64,000 bases of DNA from Kocuria palustris (lineage in GTDB: Bacteria; Actinomycetota; Actinomycetes; Actinomycetales; Micrococcaceae), in NCBI RefSeq assembly GCF_016907795.1, contig NZ_JAFBCR010000001.1:2170001-2234000 (forward strand). The letters are read 5' to 3'. Shown in pieces: positions 1-8,294 of the stretch. Position 1 is the stretch's first letter. The number at the start of each line of letters is the position of its first letter. The notes below the pieces were generated by a model. It saw nothing but the letters and a program-made list of their open reading frames with translations. It did not search any database and was not told the DNA's origin. A program made the translations under genes and the position numbers.

Positions 1-489
1 GCCACCGTCGAGTACCGCACGGTGAACTACCTGGACAACGCCACGTACTACTCCTCCCGCTCCGCGGCCGCCTTCTACGAGGTCGCGAACCAGGTGGGCA
101 CCGACGAGGCGCTCGCCTTCCAGGAGGAGATGTTCACGCACCAGGGCACCGGCGGGCTCGACGACGACGAGATCGTCGAGATCGCCTCCAAGCACGGCGC
201 CGACATCGAGCAGGCCATGGACGATCAGGACTGGCGCCCGATGGTCGACTACACCTCCGCCACGGCGCAGGCCGACGGCGTGAACGGCACCCCCACCGCC
301 ATGGTCGACGGCGTGGTCTGGGAGCAGGGCTCGAGCCTCTCCGAGGCCGTCAAGGCCGCCGCCGAGGGCAAGGACCCGAACGACGCCGGCGGCGAGGCCT
401 CGGACTCGGCTTCGGCCAGGGCCACGGAGTCGGCGTCCGCCTCCGCGTCGGGCTCCTCGACTGCCTCGGCGGAGCCCACCGAAGGCTGA
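1..489 (+). CDS. DsbA/thioredoxin-like protein, 3' part only
   Basis: The reading frame is open from base 1, so the gene starts upstream of the window and its active-site CxxC and any membrane anchor are not visible. What remains matches the C-terminal half of the DsbA-type thioredoxin family (Thioredoxin_4). There is an YRTVNYLD strand, a helical insertion rich in acidic residues, and the cis-proline signature GTPTAMVDG followed by a short helix. In this family such proteins are exported or membrane-anchored and act on thiols outside the membrane. After the domain comes a tail of about 45 residues made almost only of Ala, Ser, Glu and Thr. The stop is followed by a strong hairpin. Confidence 0.75.
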   Translation, partial: ATVEYRTVNYLDNATYYSSRSAAAFYEVANQVGTDEALAFQEEMFTHQGTGGLDDDEIVEIASKHGADIEQAMDDQDWRPMVDYTSATAQADGVNGTPTAMVDGVVWEQGSSLSEAVKAAAEGKDPNDAGGEASDSASARATESASASASGSSTASAEPTEG

Positions 490-511
490 TTCCCCCTCGG
501 ACCGCGCGACC

Positions 512-548
512 ACGGCGCCCGTCGAGCCCAGGGCTCGACGGGCGCCGT
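512..548 (+). terminator. Hairpin terminator after the DsbA-like gene
   Basis: A perfect 18-bp inverted repeat (512-529 with 531-548) starts 22 nt after the stop codon. No T-run follows, as is usual for terminators in GC-rich actinomycetes. Confidence 0.75.
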
Positions 549-571
549 CGTGTCATCCGGGTGCTCCCCGC

Positions 572-577
572 TAGGAT
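572..577 (+). promoter_or_regulatory. -10 box for tRNA-Thr
   Basis: TAGGAT lies 25 nt before the 5' end of the mature tRNA. No convincing -35 box is visible. Confidence 0.5.
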
Positions 578-602
578 GGCAGGGTCCTTCAGCAGAGGAC
601 GC

Positions 603-675
603 GCCTCCTTAGCTCAGTCGGCAGAGCAGCTGCCTTGTAAACAGCAGGTCGTCGGTTCGATTCCGACAGGGGGCT
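603..675 (+). tRNA. tRNA-Thr (anticodon TGT)
   Basis: A 73-nt cloverleaf. The acceptor stem pairs 603-609 with 668-674. The D-arm, the T-arm (GTCGG/CCGAC around TTCGATT) and the seven-base anticodon loop 634-640 are all present. The anticodon TGT is at 636-638 and reads ACA. The CCA end is not encoded. The anticodon stem closes with a C-A mismatch (633 and 641, standard positions 31 and 39); the other four pairs are canonical. The following coding sequence starts only 14 nt after the discriminator base. Confidence 0.95.
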
Positions 676-689
676 CCGCTTGTGCCAGC

Positions 690-2072
690 ATGTGGCTCAT
701 GATCCTGGCAGCGCTGGACATGATGGTCCCCACCCACCAGAGCACGGGGCTGTGGCGCCATCCTCGCGCTCAGCCGGAGCAGTACCGGGACCTGAGGTTC
801 TGGACCGCCCACGCACAGATGCTCGAGCGCGCCGGCTTCGACGCCCTGTTCCTGGCCGATGCCGCCGGGGTCTACGACGTCTTCGACGGCTCCGGGCGCA
901 CCGCCATCCGCTCCGGGATGCAGTACCCGGCGCTGGATCCCCTGACGGCCGTCAGCGCGCTCGCCGCAGCCACCACCACCCTCGGCTTCGGCGTGACGGC
1001 CTCGGTGAGCTACGAGCAGCCGTATCTGCTGGCGCGCCGCTTCGCGAGCCTGGACCACCTCACGGACGGGCGCATCGGCTGGAACATCGTGACCGGCTAT
1101 CAGGAATCCGCCATGCGCAACCTCGGCGCCGGAGGCCAGCTGCCCCATGACGCCCGCTACGACCGGGCCGATGAGTTCATGGACGTGGTCTGCGCGCTGT
1201 GGGAGGGCACGTTCGAGCCGGGGGTGCTGCGCGCCGACGCCGAGTCCGGGATCTATCTCGACCCGGACCTCGTCCACGGGGCGGGTCATGAGGGCGAGCA
1301 CTTCAGCGTCCCCGGACCCGCGCTCGTGGCGCCGGGCCCGCAGCGCACTCCATACCTCTTCCAGGCGGGCTCCTCGCCGCGCGGGATGGCCTTCGCCGCC
1401 CGGCATGCCGAGGCCATGTTCTTCTCCGGGACCTCGACAGCATCCGTCCGTCGACTCACGGACGCCGCGCGAGCCGGGTTGGAGCGGGAGGGCCGCGGGG
1501 CGGATGCTGCGCACATGCTGATGTCGATCACGGTGATCGCCGACAGCACCGACGCGGAGGCGGCCGAGCGCGCGGCATCCTACGCCCAGTTCGCCGACCG
1601 GCAGGCTGCCCTGGCGCTGTTCGCGGGCTGGACCGGGCTCGACCTGGCGCCGTTCGACCCGCAGACCCCCTTGGCGCAGGCGGTCGCGCAGCTGACTGGC
1701 GACGGCGCCATCGAGGGCAACCGCTCAGCGCTGCAGTCCTTCCTGGAGCTGGACCCTGACCGGGACTGGACGGTGGGGGAAGTGGCTGCGCACATGTGCC
1801 TGGGCGCTCGCGGCCCCGTCGTGATCGGCTCGGGCGCCACGGTCGCCGAGGAGCTCGAGCGCTGGATGGCCGAGGCCGGCGTGGACGGCTTCAACATCGA
1901 CTACGGCCTGCGCGACGTGGATATGACGGCCTTCGCTGAGCACGTGAGCCCCGAGCTGCGCCGCCGCGGGCACCTGCCCGGGGGCGCCCGGCCAGGCTCG
2001 ACGCTGCGCGGGAGGCTCACCGGCGCCGATCACCTGCCGAGCACCCACCCCGGGGCGGCGTTCCGGCGCTGA
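690..2072 (+). CDS. Luciferase-like FMN monooxygenase (NtaA/SnaA/DszA type)
   Basis: The 460-residue product belongs to the flavin-dependent, FMNH2-using monooxygenases of the NtaA/SnaA/SoxA/DszA group. Family features visible are the N-terminal WRHP segment, a GFDALFLAD strand, YPALDPLTAVSALAAAT, the strongly conserved SLDHLTDGRIGWNIVT near residue 125, and PYLFQAGSSPRG near 225. Substrates in this family range from chelators to organosulfur compounds; nothing here fixes the substrate, and no flavin reductase gene is adjacent. The frame is open back through the tRNA, so the start must lie after it: ATG 690 is used, and ATG 699 is equally possible. Neither has a clear Shine-Dalgarno sequence. 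A bidirectional hairpin follows the stop. Confidence 0.85.
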   Translation: MWLMILAALDMMVPTHQSTGLWRHPRAQPEQYRDLRFWTAHAQMLERAGFDALFLADAAGVYDVFDGSGRTAIRSGMQYPALDPLTAVSALAAATTTLGFGVTASVSYEQPYLLARRFASLDHLTDGRIGWNIVTGYQESAMRNLGAGGQLPHDARYDRADEFMDVVCALWEGTFEPGVLRADAESGIYLDPDLVHGAGHEGEHFSVPGPALVAPGPQRTPYLFQAGSSPRGMAFAARHAEAMFFSGTSTASVRRLTDAARAGLEREGRGADAAHMLMSITVIADSTDAEAAERAASYAQFADRQAALALFAGWTGLDLAPFDPQTPLAQAVAQLTGDGAIEGNRSALQSFLELDPDRDWTVGEVAAHMCLGARGPVVIGSGATVAEELERWMAEAGVDGFNIDYGLRDVDMTAFAEHVSPELRRRGHLPGGARPGSTLRGRLTGADHLPSTHPGAAFRR

Positions 2073-2090
2073 GGTGCCGCACAGCACGGA

Positions 2091-2122
2091 AGCGGCCCCC
2101 GACCATCCGGTCGGGGGCCGCT
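2091..2122. terminator. Bidirectional hairpin between convergent genes
   Basis: A perfect 14-bp stem (2091-2104 with 2109-2122) with a 4-nt loop lies between the monooxygenase and the convergent DinB-type gene. Confidence 0.8.
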
Positions 2123-2138
2123 GGGGATCGAGGCGGGA

Positions 2139-2741
2139 TCACTCGTCGGTGATCGCGACCTCCGCCTGCTCGCGGCGGCCGAAGGCCCACAGCAGCAGCT
2201 CGGACGGGGTGCCGCGCACGATGCGCACCGTCGTGGTCTTGGCCTTGCCCCCGGTCACGGAGCCGTAGCCGTTGGCCACCAGCAGGACGGAATCCTGCTC
2301 GGGACGCAGCAGAGCCTTGCCCATGAGCTTGAGGGCGGCCCAGAGGTCCCGCTCCTCCTCCTGCAGCAGCTGACGGCGGTGCCAGGTCTCCTGGGCTCGG
2401 CGCACGTCCTCGTGGTGGACGAAGAACTCGGCGGTGTTCATGCGCTTGTCCAGCGGGCCCAGTCGGGCTGGGGAGTAGAGGGCAGGCTTCTCGACCTTGG
2501 ACACCAGCTCGCCCCAGTCCTGGCGGCGCAGCTGGGCGTCGGCCTCCTGGGCCCGCTTGCTCAGCACGGGGATCTTGGGCAGGACGGTGCCCGCGATGAG
2601 ATCAGGGCGGGAGTCGCGCTCGATCAGGTGGACCGCGAGGTCACGGGTGACCCAGCCCTCGCACAGGGTGGGGGCATCCGGCCCCACGCGGCGCAGCAGG
2701 GCTGCCAGGTGACGGCGCTCGACGACGGCGAAATTGGTCAC
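2139..2741 (-). CDS. DinB-fold metal-binding protein (TIGR03085/mycothiol-dependent isomerase type)
   Basis: This 200-residue protein fits the TIGR03085 group within the mycothiol-dependent maleylpyruvate isomerase N-terminal (DinB-like) family. The family is a four-helix bundle with a three-histidine metal site. Visible elements are the N-terminal ERRHLAALL helix, PTLCEGWVTRDLAVHLIERD near residue 25 and FFVHHEDVRRAQ near 107, which supply His residues for such a site. The C-terminal part (GGKAKTTTVRIVRGTPSELLLWAFGR) matches the second conserved block of the group. The enzymatic role is unknown; related proteins use or detoxify with mycothiol. The GTG start has GGAGGA about 6 nt upstream. 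Confidence 0.8.
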   Translation of the reverse strand: MTNFAVVERRHLAALLRRVGPDAPTLCEGWVTRDLAVHLIERDSRPDLIAGTVLPKIPVLSKRAQEADAQLRRQDWGELVSKVEKPALYSPARLGPLDKRMNTAEFFVHHEDVRRAQETWHRRQLLQEEERDLWAALKLMGKALLRPEQDSVLLVANGYGSVTGGKAKTTTVRIVRGTPSELLLWAFGRREQAEVAITDE

Positions 2742-2927
2742 TTCATCTCCTCCCGGCGCGCTCCGGGTCGCCGGAGGCGCTCATGCGATGACTGATGCGA
2801 TGCCTTCCTCCCCAACGTATCCGCGCACGCCGAGGGGAGGAACCGCACTCGTCGCATCGGCTCGAATGCACAGGACATTCCCACGGGGATCCGCCGCGGG
2901 ACCGCCGAGCACCTGGCCCGGGCACGA

Positions 2928-2972
2928 CGAAGGCCCTCCTCGATGGGCACTGCGCACCGAGGAGGGCCTTCG
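2928..2972 (-). terminator. Terminator of the tctCBA operon
   Basis: A perfect 15-bp stem (2928-2942 with 2958-2972) with a 15-nt loop lies just after the tctA stop codon. The rest of 2742-2927 shows no gene. Confidence 0.8.
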
Positions 2973-2986
2973 CGGCTCGACCCGGC

Positions 2987-4492
2987 TCAGACGTCCTTGC
3001 GGGTGCGGCTGACCACCTTGGCGCGGATGGACAGGAGCAGGATCACGGCGAGCAGCCCGTAGAGCACCCAGGTGATGGGGCCGTCGATCAGCACGGAGGG
3101 ATCACCGGCGGAGGACACCAGCGCATCCCGCAGGGAGGTCTCGGCCAGCGGCCCGAGGACCATGCCGATGATCAGCGGCGCCATGGGGAAGTCGTTGAGC
3201 CGCATGACGAACGCGATCAGTCCGAGCACCAGCAGCAGGCCCAGGTCGAACAGGGCGCTCGACGACGCGTAGATGCCCAGCGCGCAGAAGACCATGATCC
3301 CGCCGTAGAGATACGGGGCGGGGATCAGCAGCAGCTTGGCCCAGACCTGTGCGAACGGCAGGTTGATGATCAGCAGGACCACCATGGCCACGAAGAAGCT
3401 GGCCAGCAGCGCCCAGACCAGGTCCGAGGAGCGCTCGAACAGCAGCGGGCCGGGCTGCAGGCCGTACTGCCGGAAGGCCGCCAGCATGATGGCCGCGGTG
3501 GCGGAGACCGGCAGGCCCAGGGCCAGCAGAGCGCCCATGGCCATGCCGGTGGTCGAGTTGCCGGCGGCCTCGGGTGCGGCCAGGCCGCGGATGGCCCCCT
3601 TGCCGAACTGGGGGTCCTTGCGGCGTCGATCCAGCGATCGCTCGGTGCCATAGGCCAGGAAGGTGGGGATCTCGGCGCCGCCGGCGGGGATCACGCCGAA
3701 GGGCAGGCCGATGGCGGTGCCGCGGCCCCAGGCCGGGGCCGCCTCCCGGAACTCCTTGCCCGACAGCCACGGACGGCCCTTGGAGGCGACCATGGTCCCC
3801 TGCGGGGTGTGCCGGGTGACGGTGGCGTAGTGGAAGACCTCGCCGAGAGCCAGCACGGCCACGGTGACGGTGACCAGCGAGATGCCGTCGAAGAGGTTCT
3901 GGGAATCGGCGGTGAAGCGAGGGATGCCGGTGACGGAGTCGATGCCGATCACCGCGATGCCCAGGCCGAGCAGCAGCGACAGCAGGCCCTTGACCGCCGA
4001 GTCGGTGACGACGGAGGACGTGGCCATGAAGGCGAACAGGGCCAGGGCGAAGTACTCGGCCGGTCCGAAGCTGGAGGAGAACCTGGCCAGCCAGGGCGCG
4101 ACGAACACCAGCAGGATCGAGGCCGTGAAGCCGCCGACGAACGCGCCGATCGCGGCCGTGGCCAGGGCCTGGGGCGCTCTGCCGTCCTTGGCCATGCGAT
4201 GGCCCTCGAATGTGGAGGCGATCGCCGATCCCTGCCCCGGAGTGTTCATGAGGATGCCCATGGTGGAGTCGCCGAACAGGCCGCCGAAGTAGACGCCCGA
4301 GAACATGATGAACGCGGCGGTGGGCTCGAGGGCGAAGGTCACGGGCAGCAGCAGCGCCACGGCCATGGAGGAGCCGAGCCCGGGGATGACGCCCACAGCG
4401 GTGCCCAGAAGGCACCCGGCGACGACCCAGAAGAGGTTGCTCAGCGTCAGGGCTCCGGCGAAGCCGTCGGCCAGAAGGGACAGGGATTCCAT
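2987..4492 (-). CDS. tctA: Tripartite tricarboxylate transporter, large permease TctA
   Basis: A 501-residue protein with about 11-12 hydrophobic segments. The diagnostic TctA signature is near the N-terminus ([20 protein letters not shown]), followed by [24 protein letters not shown]-type sequence, and the repeat of that motif appears near residue 270 ([17 protein letters not shown]). TctA is the large membrane subunit that, with TctB and the TctC binding protein, imports citrate-like carboxylates driven by an ion gradient. Its ATG shares one base with the TGA of tctB (TGATG), so translation is probably coupled. It is last in the operon and is followed by a strong terminator. The exact ligand cannot be told from sequence. 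Confidence 0.93.
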   Translation of the reverse strand: MESLSLLADGFAGALTLSNLFWVVAGCLLGTAVGVIPGLGSSMAVALLLPVTFALEPTAAFIMFSGVYFGGLFGDSTMGILMNTPGQGSAIASTFEGHRMAKDGRAPQALATAAIGAFVGGFTASILLVFVAPWLARFSSSFGPAEYFALALFAFMATSSVVTDSAVKGLLSLLLGLGIAVIGIDSVTGIPRFTADSQNLFDGISLVTVTVAVLALGEVFHYATVTRHTPQGTMVASKGRPWLSGKEFREAAPAWGRGTAIGLPFGVIPAGGAEIPTFLAYGTERSLDRRRKDPQFGKGAIRGLAAPEAAGNSTTGMAMGALLALGLPVSATAAIMLAAFRQYGLQPGPLLFERSSDLVWALLASFFVAMVVLLIINLPFAQVWAKLLLIPAPYLYGGIMVFCALGIYASSSALFDLGLLLVLGLIAFVMRLNDFPMAPLIIGMVLGPLAETSLRDALVSSAGDPSVLIDGPITWVLYGLLAVILLLSIRAKVVSRTRKDV

Positions 4493-5079
4493 CAGAACGC
4501 ACCTCCCAGGATGCCGGAGGGCAGGTTCAGGCCCAGCCCCATGTCGAAGCCGATGTAGGCCAGCGAGCTGACCGTCAGGCCCACCGCGAGCGAGGTCAGC
4601 GGGCTGCGGTTGCCGAACCCGCGGGCCACGAACCAGAAGAGCAGCGCCGCGGCCAGGACCCAGCCGAGCAGCCGCAGGGTGAGGATGAACAGGATGAACC
4701 CGCCGACGGTCCAGACCAGTGCGGGCCAGTCGAACGGCGCGGCCGACTCGGCGGCGGCCGCGGGCGCGGGGCCGCGACGGGAGCGGTTCCGGGCGATGCT
4801 CAGCAGCTCCAGGGCCGTCAGCGCGTAGATCAGCCCGGCGATGATCGCGGGGAAGAACCGGGGGCCCGGGAAGTCGGTGGAGTCCGTGACCTCGATCAGG
4901 AACAGGTTCACCGTCAGATAGGTCGCGAACGCGAGCAGGATCAGCGGAGTGAGCAGATCGCGGATCAGCGTGGTGCGCACCTCGGGCTCGGCGGAGGAGC
5001 TCGAAGGCGCTGCGGGGTCGCGGGGCTCGTCGGAGCCGTCGGCCCAGGGGGTCTCGGCGGCGGATGCTGAGGTGCTCAT
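4492..5079 (-). CDS. tctB: Tripartite tricarboxylate transporter, small permease TctB
   Basis: A 195-residue protein with a 45-residue acidic, Ser/Ala-rich N-terminal tail followed by four predicted membrane segments. The spacing is typical of TctB: LLTPLILLAFATYLTVNLF, a TDSTDFPGPRFFPAIIAG loop, VWTVGGFILFILTLRLLGW, and a C-terminal SSLAYIGFDMGLGLNLPSG. The FPGPRFFP motif is the recognisable TctB signature. The start ATG overlaps the tctC stop by four bases (ATGA), which fixes the start. It forms the membrane part of the carboxylate importer together with TctA. Confidence 0.9.
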   Translation of the reverse strand: MSTSASAAETPWADGSDEPRDPAAPSSSSAEPEVRTTLIRDLLTPLILLAFATYLTVNLFLIEVTDSTDFPGPRFFPAIIAGLIYALTALELLSIARNRSRRGPAPAAAAESAAPFDWPALVWTVGGFILFILTLRLLGWVLAAALLFWFVARGFGNRSPLTSLAVGLTVSSLAYIGFDMGLGLNLPSGILGGAF

Positions 5080-6089
5080 GAGCCCATCTCCTCGTACAGG
5101 CCGGAGATGCGCTCGCGCTCGGTCTCCAGGAAGTCGGTCAGCTCGTCGCCGAAGATCCGGTTCTCGGACCAGTGGTAGCGCTCCACGGCCTCGGCCCATT
5201 CGGGGGCGTCGATGGTCTCGAGGATCACGTCCTCCAGCTCGGCCTTCTCCTCTTCCGTGATTCCCGGAGGGGCTGCGAGCAGGCGCCAATTGGTCAGCGA
5301 GACGTCGTATCCCTGCTCCACGGCGGTGGGGATGTCGATGCCCTCGACCGGCTCGGGGGCCACCAGCGCCAGCGCGCGCAGGTTCCCGGCCTCGATCTGA
5401 TCCACGTTGTCCGGGTAGCCGCCCGTGGCCGCCTTGGCGGTGCCGTTGAGCAGCGCCTGGATGGCCTCGCCGCCGCCGTCGGAGGACACGAACTGGAAGT
5501 TCGCCAGGTCCACCCCGGCCTTCAGCGCCAGATCGGTGATCACGAGCTCGTCGAACGAGCCGCCGCCGGTCCACGGGAGGGCCCCCGGGTCGTCCTTCCA
5601 CGCCTTCACGAGGTCGTCGAGGCTCTCGTAGGGGGAGTCTCCGGGCACGACGATCACGCCGTACTCCTCGACCACGACGGCCAGAGGGGTGACGTCGTCG
5701 AGGGTCGCCTCCGTCTCGTACTGGATGGTCGCCGCGAGCTGGCCGGTGCCGCCGACCATCAGGGTCTGCGGGTCGCCCTCCATGTTGATGAGGTTGCTCA
5801 GCGCGATCGTGCCGCCGGCACCGGGCTGATTGACCACCTGGGTGTTGTTGATGATCTGGTTCTCGCGCTGGACCATCTGCATCTCACGGGCGATGGTGTC
5901 CCATCCGCCGCCGGCCGCGGCCGGGGCGATGATCGTGAGGTTCGAGCGAAGATCGGTTCCGGAGGTGCGCGAGGTGATCGAGCCGTAGGCCGCGGTCCCG
6001 AACGACCCGAGCGCCACGACCGCGCCCAGTCCCTTCAGAACGGCCCGACGGCCCGGGGGACCTGTCTGCGGTGTTTCCTGTGCTTCCAC
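5076..6089 (-). CDS. tctC: Tripartite tricarboxylate transporter, binding protein TctC
   Basis: A 337-residue extracytoplasmic solute receptor of the Bug/TctC family. The N-terminus carries a twin-arginine signal (GRRAVLKGLGAVVALGS, residues 13-29), so export is probably via Tat. The mature part begins with the family motif LTIIAPAAAGGGWDTIAREM, followed by VVNQPGAGGTIAL. Other conserved blocks are LPWTGGGSFDELV and AATGGYPDNVDQIEAGNLRALAL. Family members bind small carboxylates. It is first in the tctCBA operon. No TctDE-type two-component regulator is found nearby, so control is unknown. Confidence 0.92.
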   Translation of the reverse strand: MEAQETPQTGPPGRRAVLKGLGAVVALGSFGTAAYGSITSRTSGTDLRSNLTIIAPAAAGGGWDTIAREMQMVQRENQIINNTQVVNQPGAGGTIALSNLINMEGDPQTLMVGGTGQLAATIQYETEATLDDVTPLAVVVEEYGVIVVPGDSPYESLDDLVKAWKDDPGALPWTGGGSFDELVITDLALKAGVDLANFQFVSSDGGGEAIQALLNGTAKAATGGYPDNVDQIEAGNLRALALVAPEPVEGIDIPTAVEQGYDVSLTNWRLLAAPPGITEEEKAELEDVILETIDAPEWAEAVERYHWSENRIFGDELTDFLETERERISGLYEEMGS

Positions 6090-6227
6090 GGGAGGGCTCC
6101 TGCTGGTGCGTGGCGCAGCCGCAGGTCAGAGGTGGTGGCATCCCGACCCGCGGCTGATGATGTGCGCCATGCTACATGTGAACTCGCCCACAATCGCATC
6201 TGAGCCGAGCCCCCGCAGCGGCCGCGA

Positions 6228-8294
6228 TCACAGCTGATCGAGCGAGCCGGTGAGGGCCTCGGGCTCCTCGGGAGGCTCCTCGCTGAACTGGCTCTCGTAG
6301 AGCGCCCGATAGGCCCCGGGGCGGGACATCAGCTCGTCGTGGGAGCCCTGCTCGATGATCCGGCCGCCGCTCATCACCAGGATCGTGTCCGCGTCGCGGA
6401 TGGTGGAGAGGCGGTGGGCGATCACGAACGATGTGCGGCCACGGCGCAGCGCGGCCATGGCCTTCTGCACCGCGACCTCCGTGCGGGTGTCCACCGACGA
6501 GGTCGCCTCGTCCAGGATCAGCAGGGCCGGTGCTGCCAGGAAGGCGCGCGCGATCGTGATCAGCTGGCGCTCGCCGGCGGAGATGCTGCCGCCGTCGTTG
6601 TCCAGCACAGTCTCGTAGCCGTCGGGCAGGGAGCGCACGAACCGGTCCACCGAGGTGGCGCGGGCCGCCTCCTCGACCTCCTCGTCGGTGGCCTCGAGGC
6701 GCCCGTAGCGGATGTTCTCGCGGATGGTCCCGGTGAACAGCCACGCGTCCTGCAGCACCATGCCCACCTGCGAGCGCAGCTGCGCACGGGTCATCTCCCG
6801 GATGTCGGTGCCGTCCAGGGTGATGCGCCCGGAGTCGATCTCGTAGAAGCGCATCACCAGGTTGACCAGTGTGGTCTTGCCCGCGCCGGTGGGGCCCACG
6901 ATCGCGACCGTGCGCCCCGGCTCGGCGGTGAAGGAGAGGTCCTCGATCAGCGGCTCGTCGGGCTGGTAGGAGAAGTCCACGTGCTCGAACTGCACGCGGC
7001 CCTCGATGCGCTCGGGCATCTGCGCCGGAGCGGACTCGGGCTCCTGCTCCGGGGCGTCCAGCAGCTCGAAGACGCGCTCGGCCGAGGCTACGCCCGACTG
7101 GATCTGGGTGGCCATCGAGGCGACCTGCGACAGGGGCTGGTTGAACTCACGCGAGTACTGGATGAAGGCCGTGGCCGCACCCAGCGTCATGGACCCCGAC
7201 ACCACGCGCATCCCGCCGACCACGGCGATGCCCACGTAGGACAGCCAGGAGACGAACTGCATGATCGGCATGATCGTCCCGGAGACGAACTGGGCGGAGA
7301 AGGCCGAGCGGTAGAGGTCGTCGTTGCGGCGATCGAAGTCCCGGGCCATGTCGTCCTCGCGCCCGAAGACGGTCACGAGCTGGTGGCCGGTGAAGTCCTC
7401 CTCGATCTGGCCGTTGAGGGCTCCGGTGGCCGCCCACTGCTTCCCGAAGTGCTTCTGGGCACGAGAGCCCACGATCCCGGCCGCGGCGGCGGACAGCGGC
7501 AGCGCGATCAGCGCCACGAGCGCCAGCTGCCAGGACAGCACGAACATCATGATCAGGATGCCGAGCACCCGCATGATGTTTTCGAGCAGTGACGAGAAGG
7601 TCTGCTGCAGCGCCGTCTGGACGTTGTCGACGTCGTTGGTCACCCGCGACATCACATCCCCGCGGCGGCGGGTGTCGAAGTAGCTCAGCGGGATCCGGTG
7701 CAGCTTGTCCTCGACCTGGGCGCGCAGGTCCCGGATGATCCGCACGGAGATCGTGTTGAGGATCCGGCCCTGGGCCCACTGCAGGACCGAGGCCACCAGG
7801 TACATGGCCAGCACGAGCATGATCAGCTGGCCCAGCCGACCGAAGTCCACTCCGGAGCCTGGGTCCAGCGTCATGGTCGAGAAGACGTCGGCCAGGGAGT
7901 CGCGCCCGTCGGCGCGCAGGCCGTCGACGACCTCCTGCTGCGTGGCATCCGGCGGGAGGTCCCGGGACAGCACACCGGCGAAGACGACGTTCGTGGCCTG
8001 GCCGAGCAGCATGGGCGCCAGCACGGAGAGCAGGACGGATCCCGTGATGAACACCAGCACCACGGCCAGCCCCGCCTTGAAGTCCATCATGAGGCCGCCG
8101 AGCCGGTGCACCGAGGGCCAGAAGCTGCGCGGCTTGCGCGCGGGAGCGCCGCCGCCCCAGCCGTCGTCAGCGGGAGCGTCATCCAGGTCGATCTCGGGGG
8201 AGATCAGGGAATCGTCCTTCAGGGCCTCGTCCCCGGCCGCGGCTTCGGCGTCGGCGCGTCCGCGGCGACGTGCAGAGGAGGTGCTGGGGCTCAC
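6228..8294 (-). CDS. ABC exporter half-transporter with catalytic Walker B (TM288-like)
   Basis: A 688-residue type IV ABC exporter subunit. An acidic N-terminal tail (1-55) precedes the six-helix membrane domain (about 65-400) and a C-terminal ATPase domain. ATPase motifs are Walker A GPTGAGKT (467-474), Q-loop Q515, signature ISAGE instead of LSGGQ (571-575), Walker B LLILDE with the catalytic glutamate at 596, and switch histidine H627. The partner upstream has the reverse pattern, so the two probably form a heterodimer with one degenerate ATP site. The GTG start overlaps the partner stop (GTGA), implying fixed stoichiometry. Substrate is unknown; family members export drugs, lipids or peptides. 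Confidence 0.92.
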   Translation of the reverse strand: MSPSTSSARRRGRADAEAAAGDEALKDDSLISPEIDLDDAPADDGWGGGAPARKPRSFWPSVHRLGGLMMDFKAGLAVVLVFITGSVLLSVLAPMLLGQATNVVFAGVLSRDLPPDATQQEVVDGLRADGRDSLADVFSTMTLDPGSGVDFGRLGQLIMLVLAMYLVASVLQWAQGRILNTISVRIIRDLRAQVEDKLHRIPLSYFDTRRRGDVMSRVTNDVDNVQTALQQTFSSLLENIMRVLGILIMMFVLSWQLALVALIALPLSAAAAGIVGSRAQKHFGKQWAATGALNGQIEEDFTGHQLVTVFGREDDMARDFDRRNDDLYRSAFSAQFVSGTIMPIMQFVSWLSYVGIAVVGGMRVVSGSMTLGAATAFIQYSREFNQPLSQVASMATQIQSGVASAERVFELLDAPEQEPESAPAQMPERIEGRVQFEHVDFSYQPDEPLIEDLSFTAEPGRTVAIVGPTGAGKTTLVNLVMRFYEIDSGRITLDGTDIREMTRAQLRSQVGMVLQDAWLFTGTIRENIRYGRLEATDEEVEEAARATSVDRFVRSLPDGYETVLDNDGGSISAGERQLITIARAFLAAPALLILDEATSSVDTRTEVAVQKAMAALRRGRTSFVIAHRLSTIRDADTILVMSGGRIIEQGSHDELMSRPGAYRALYESQFSEEPPEEPEALTGSLDQL

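Noticed and set aside
2795-4558. Long open frame antisense to tctA
   Set aside because: It is rich in His, Gln, Gly and Asp in a pattern produced by the complement of GC-rich codons, and tctA on the other strand has full family motifs.
6102-6227. Regulatory site for the tct operon
   Set aside because: The stretch before tctC shows no clear promoter, repeat or riboswitch element.
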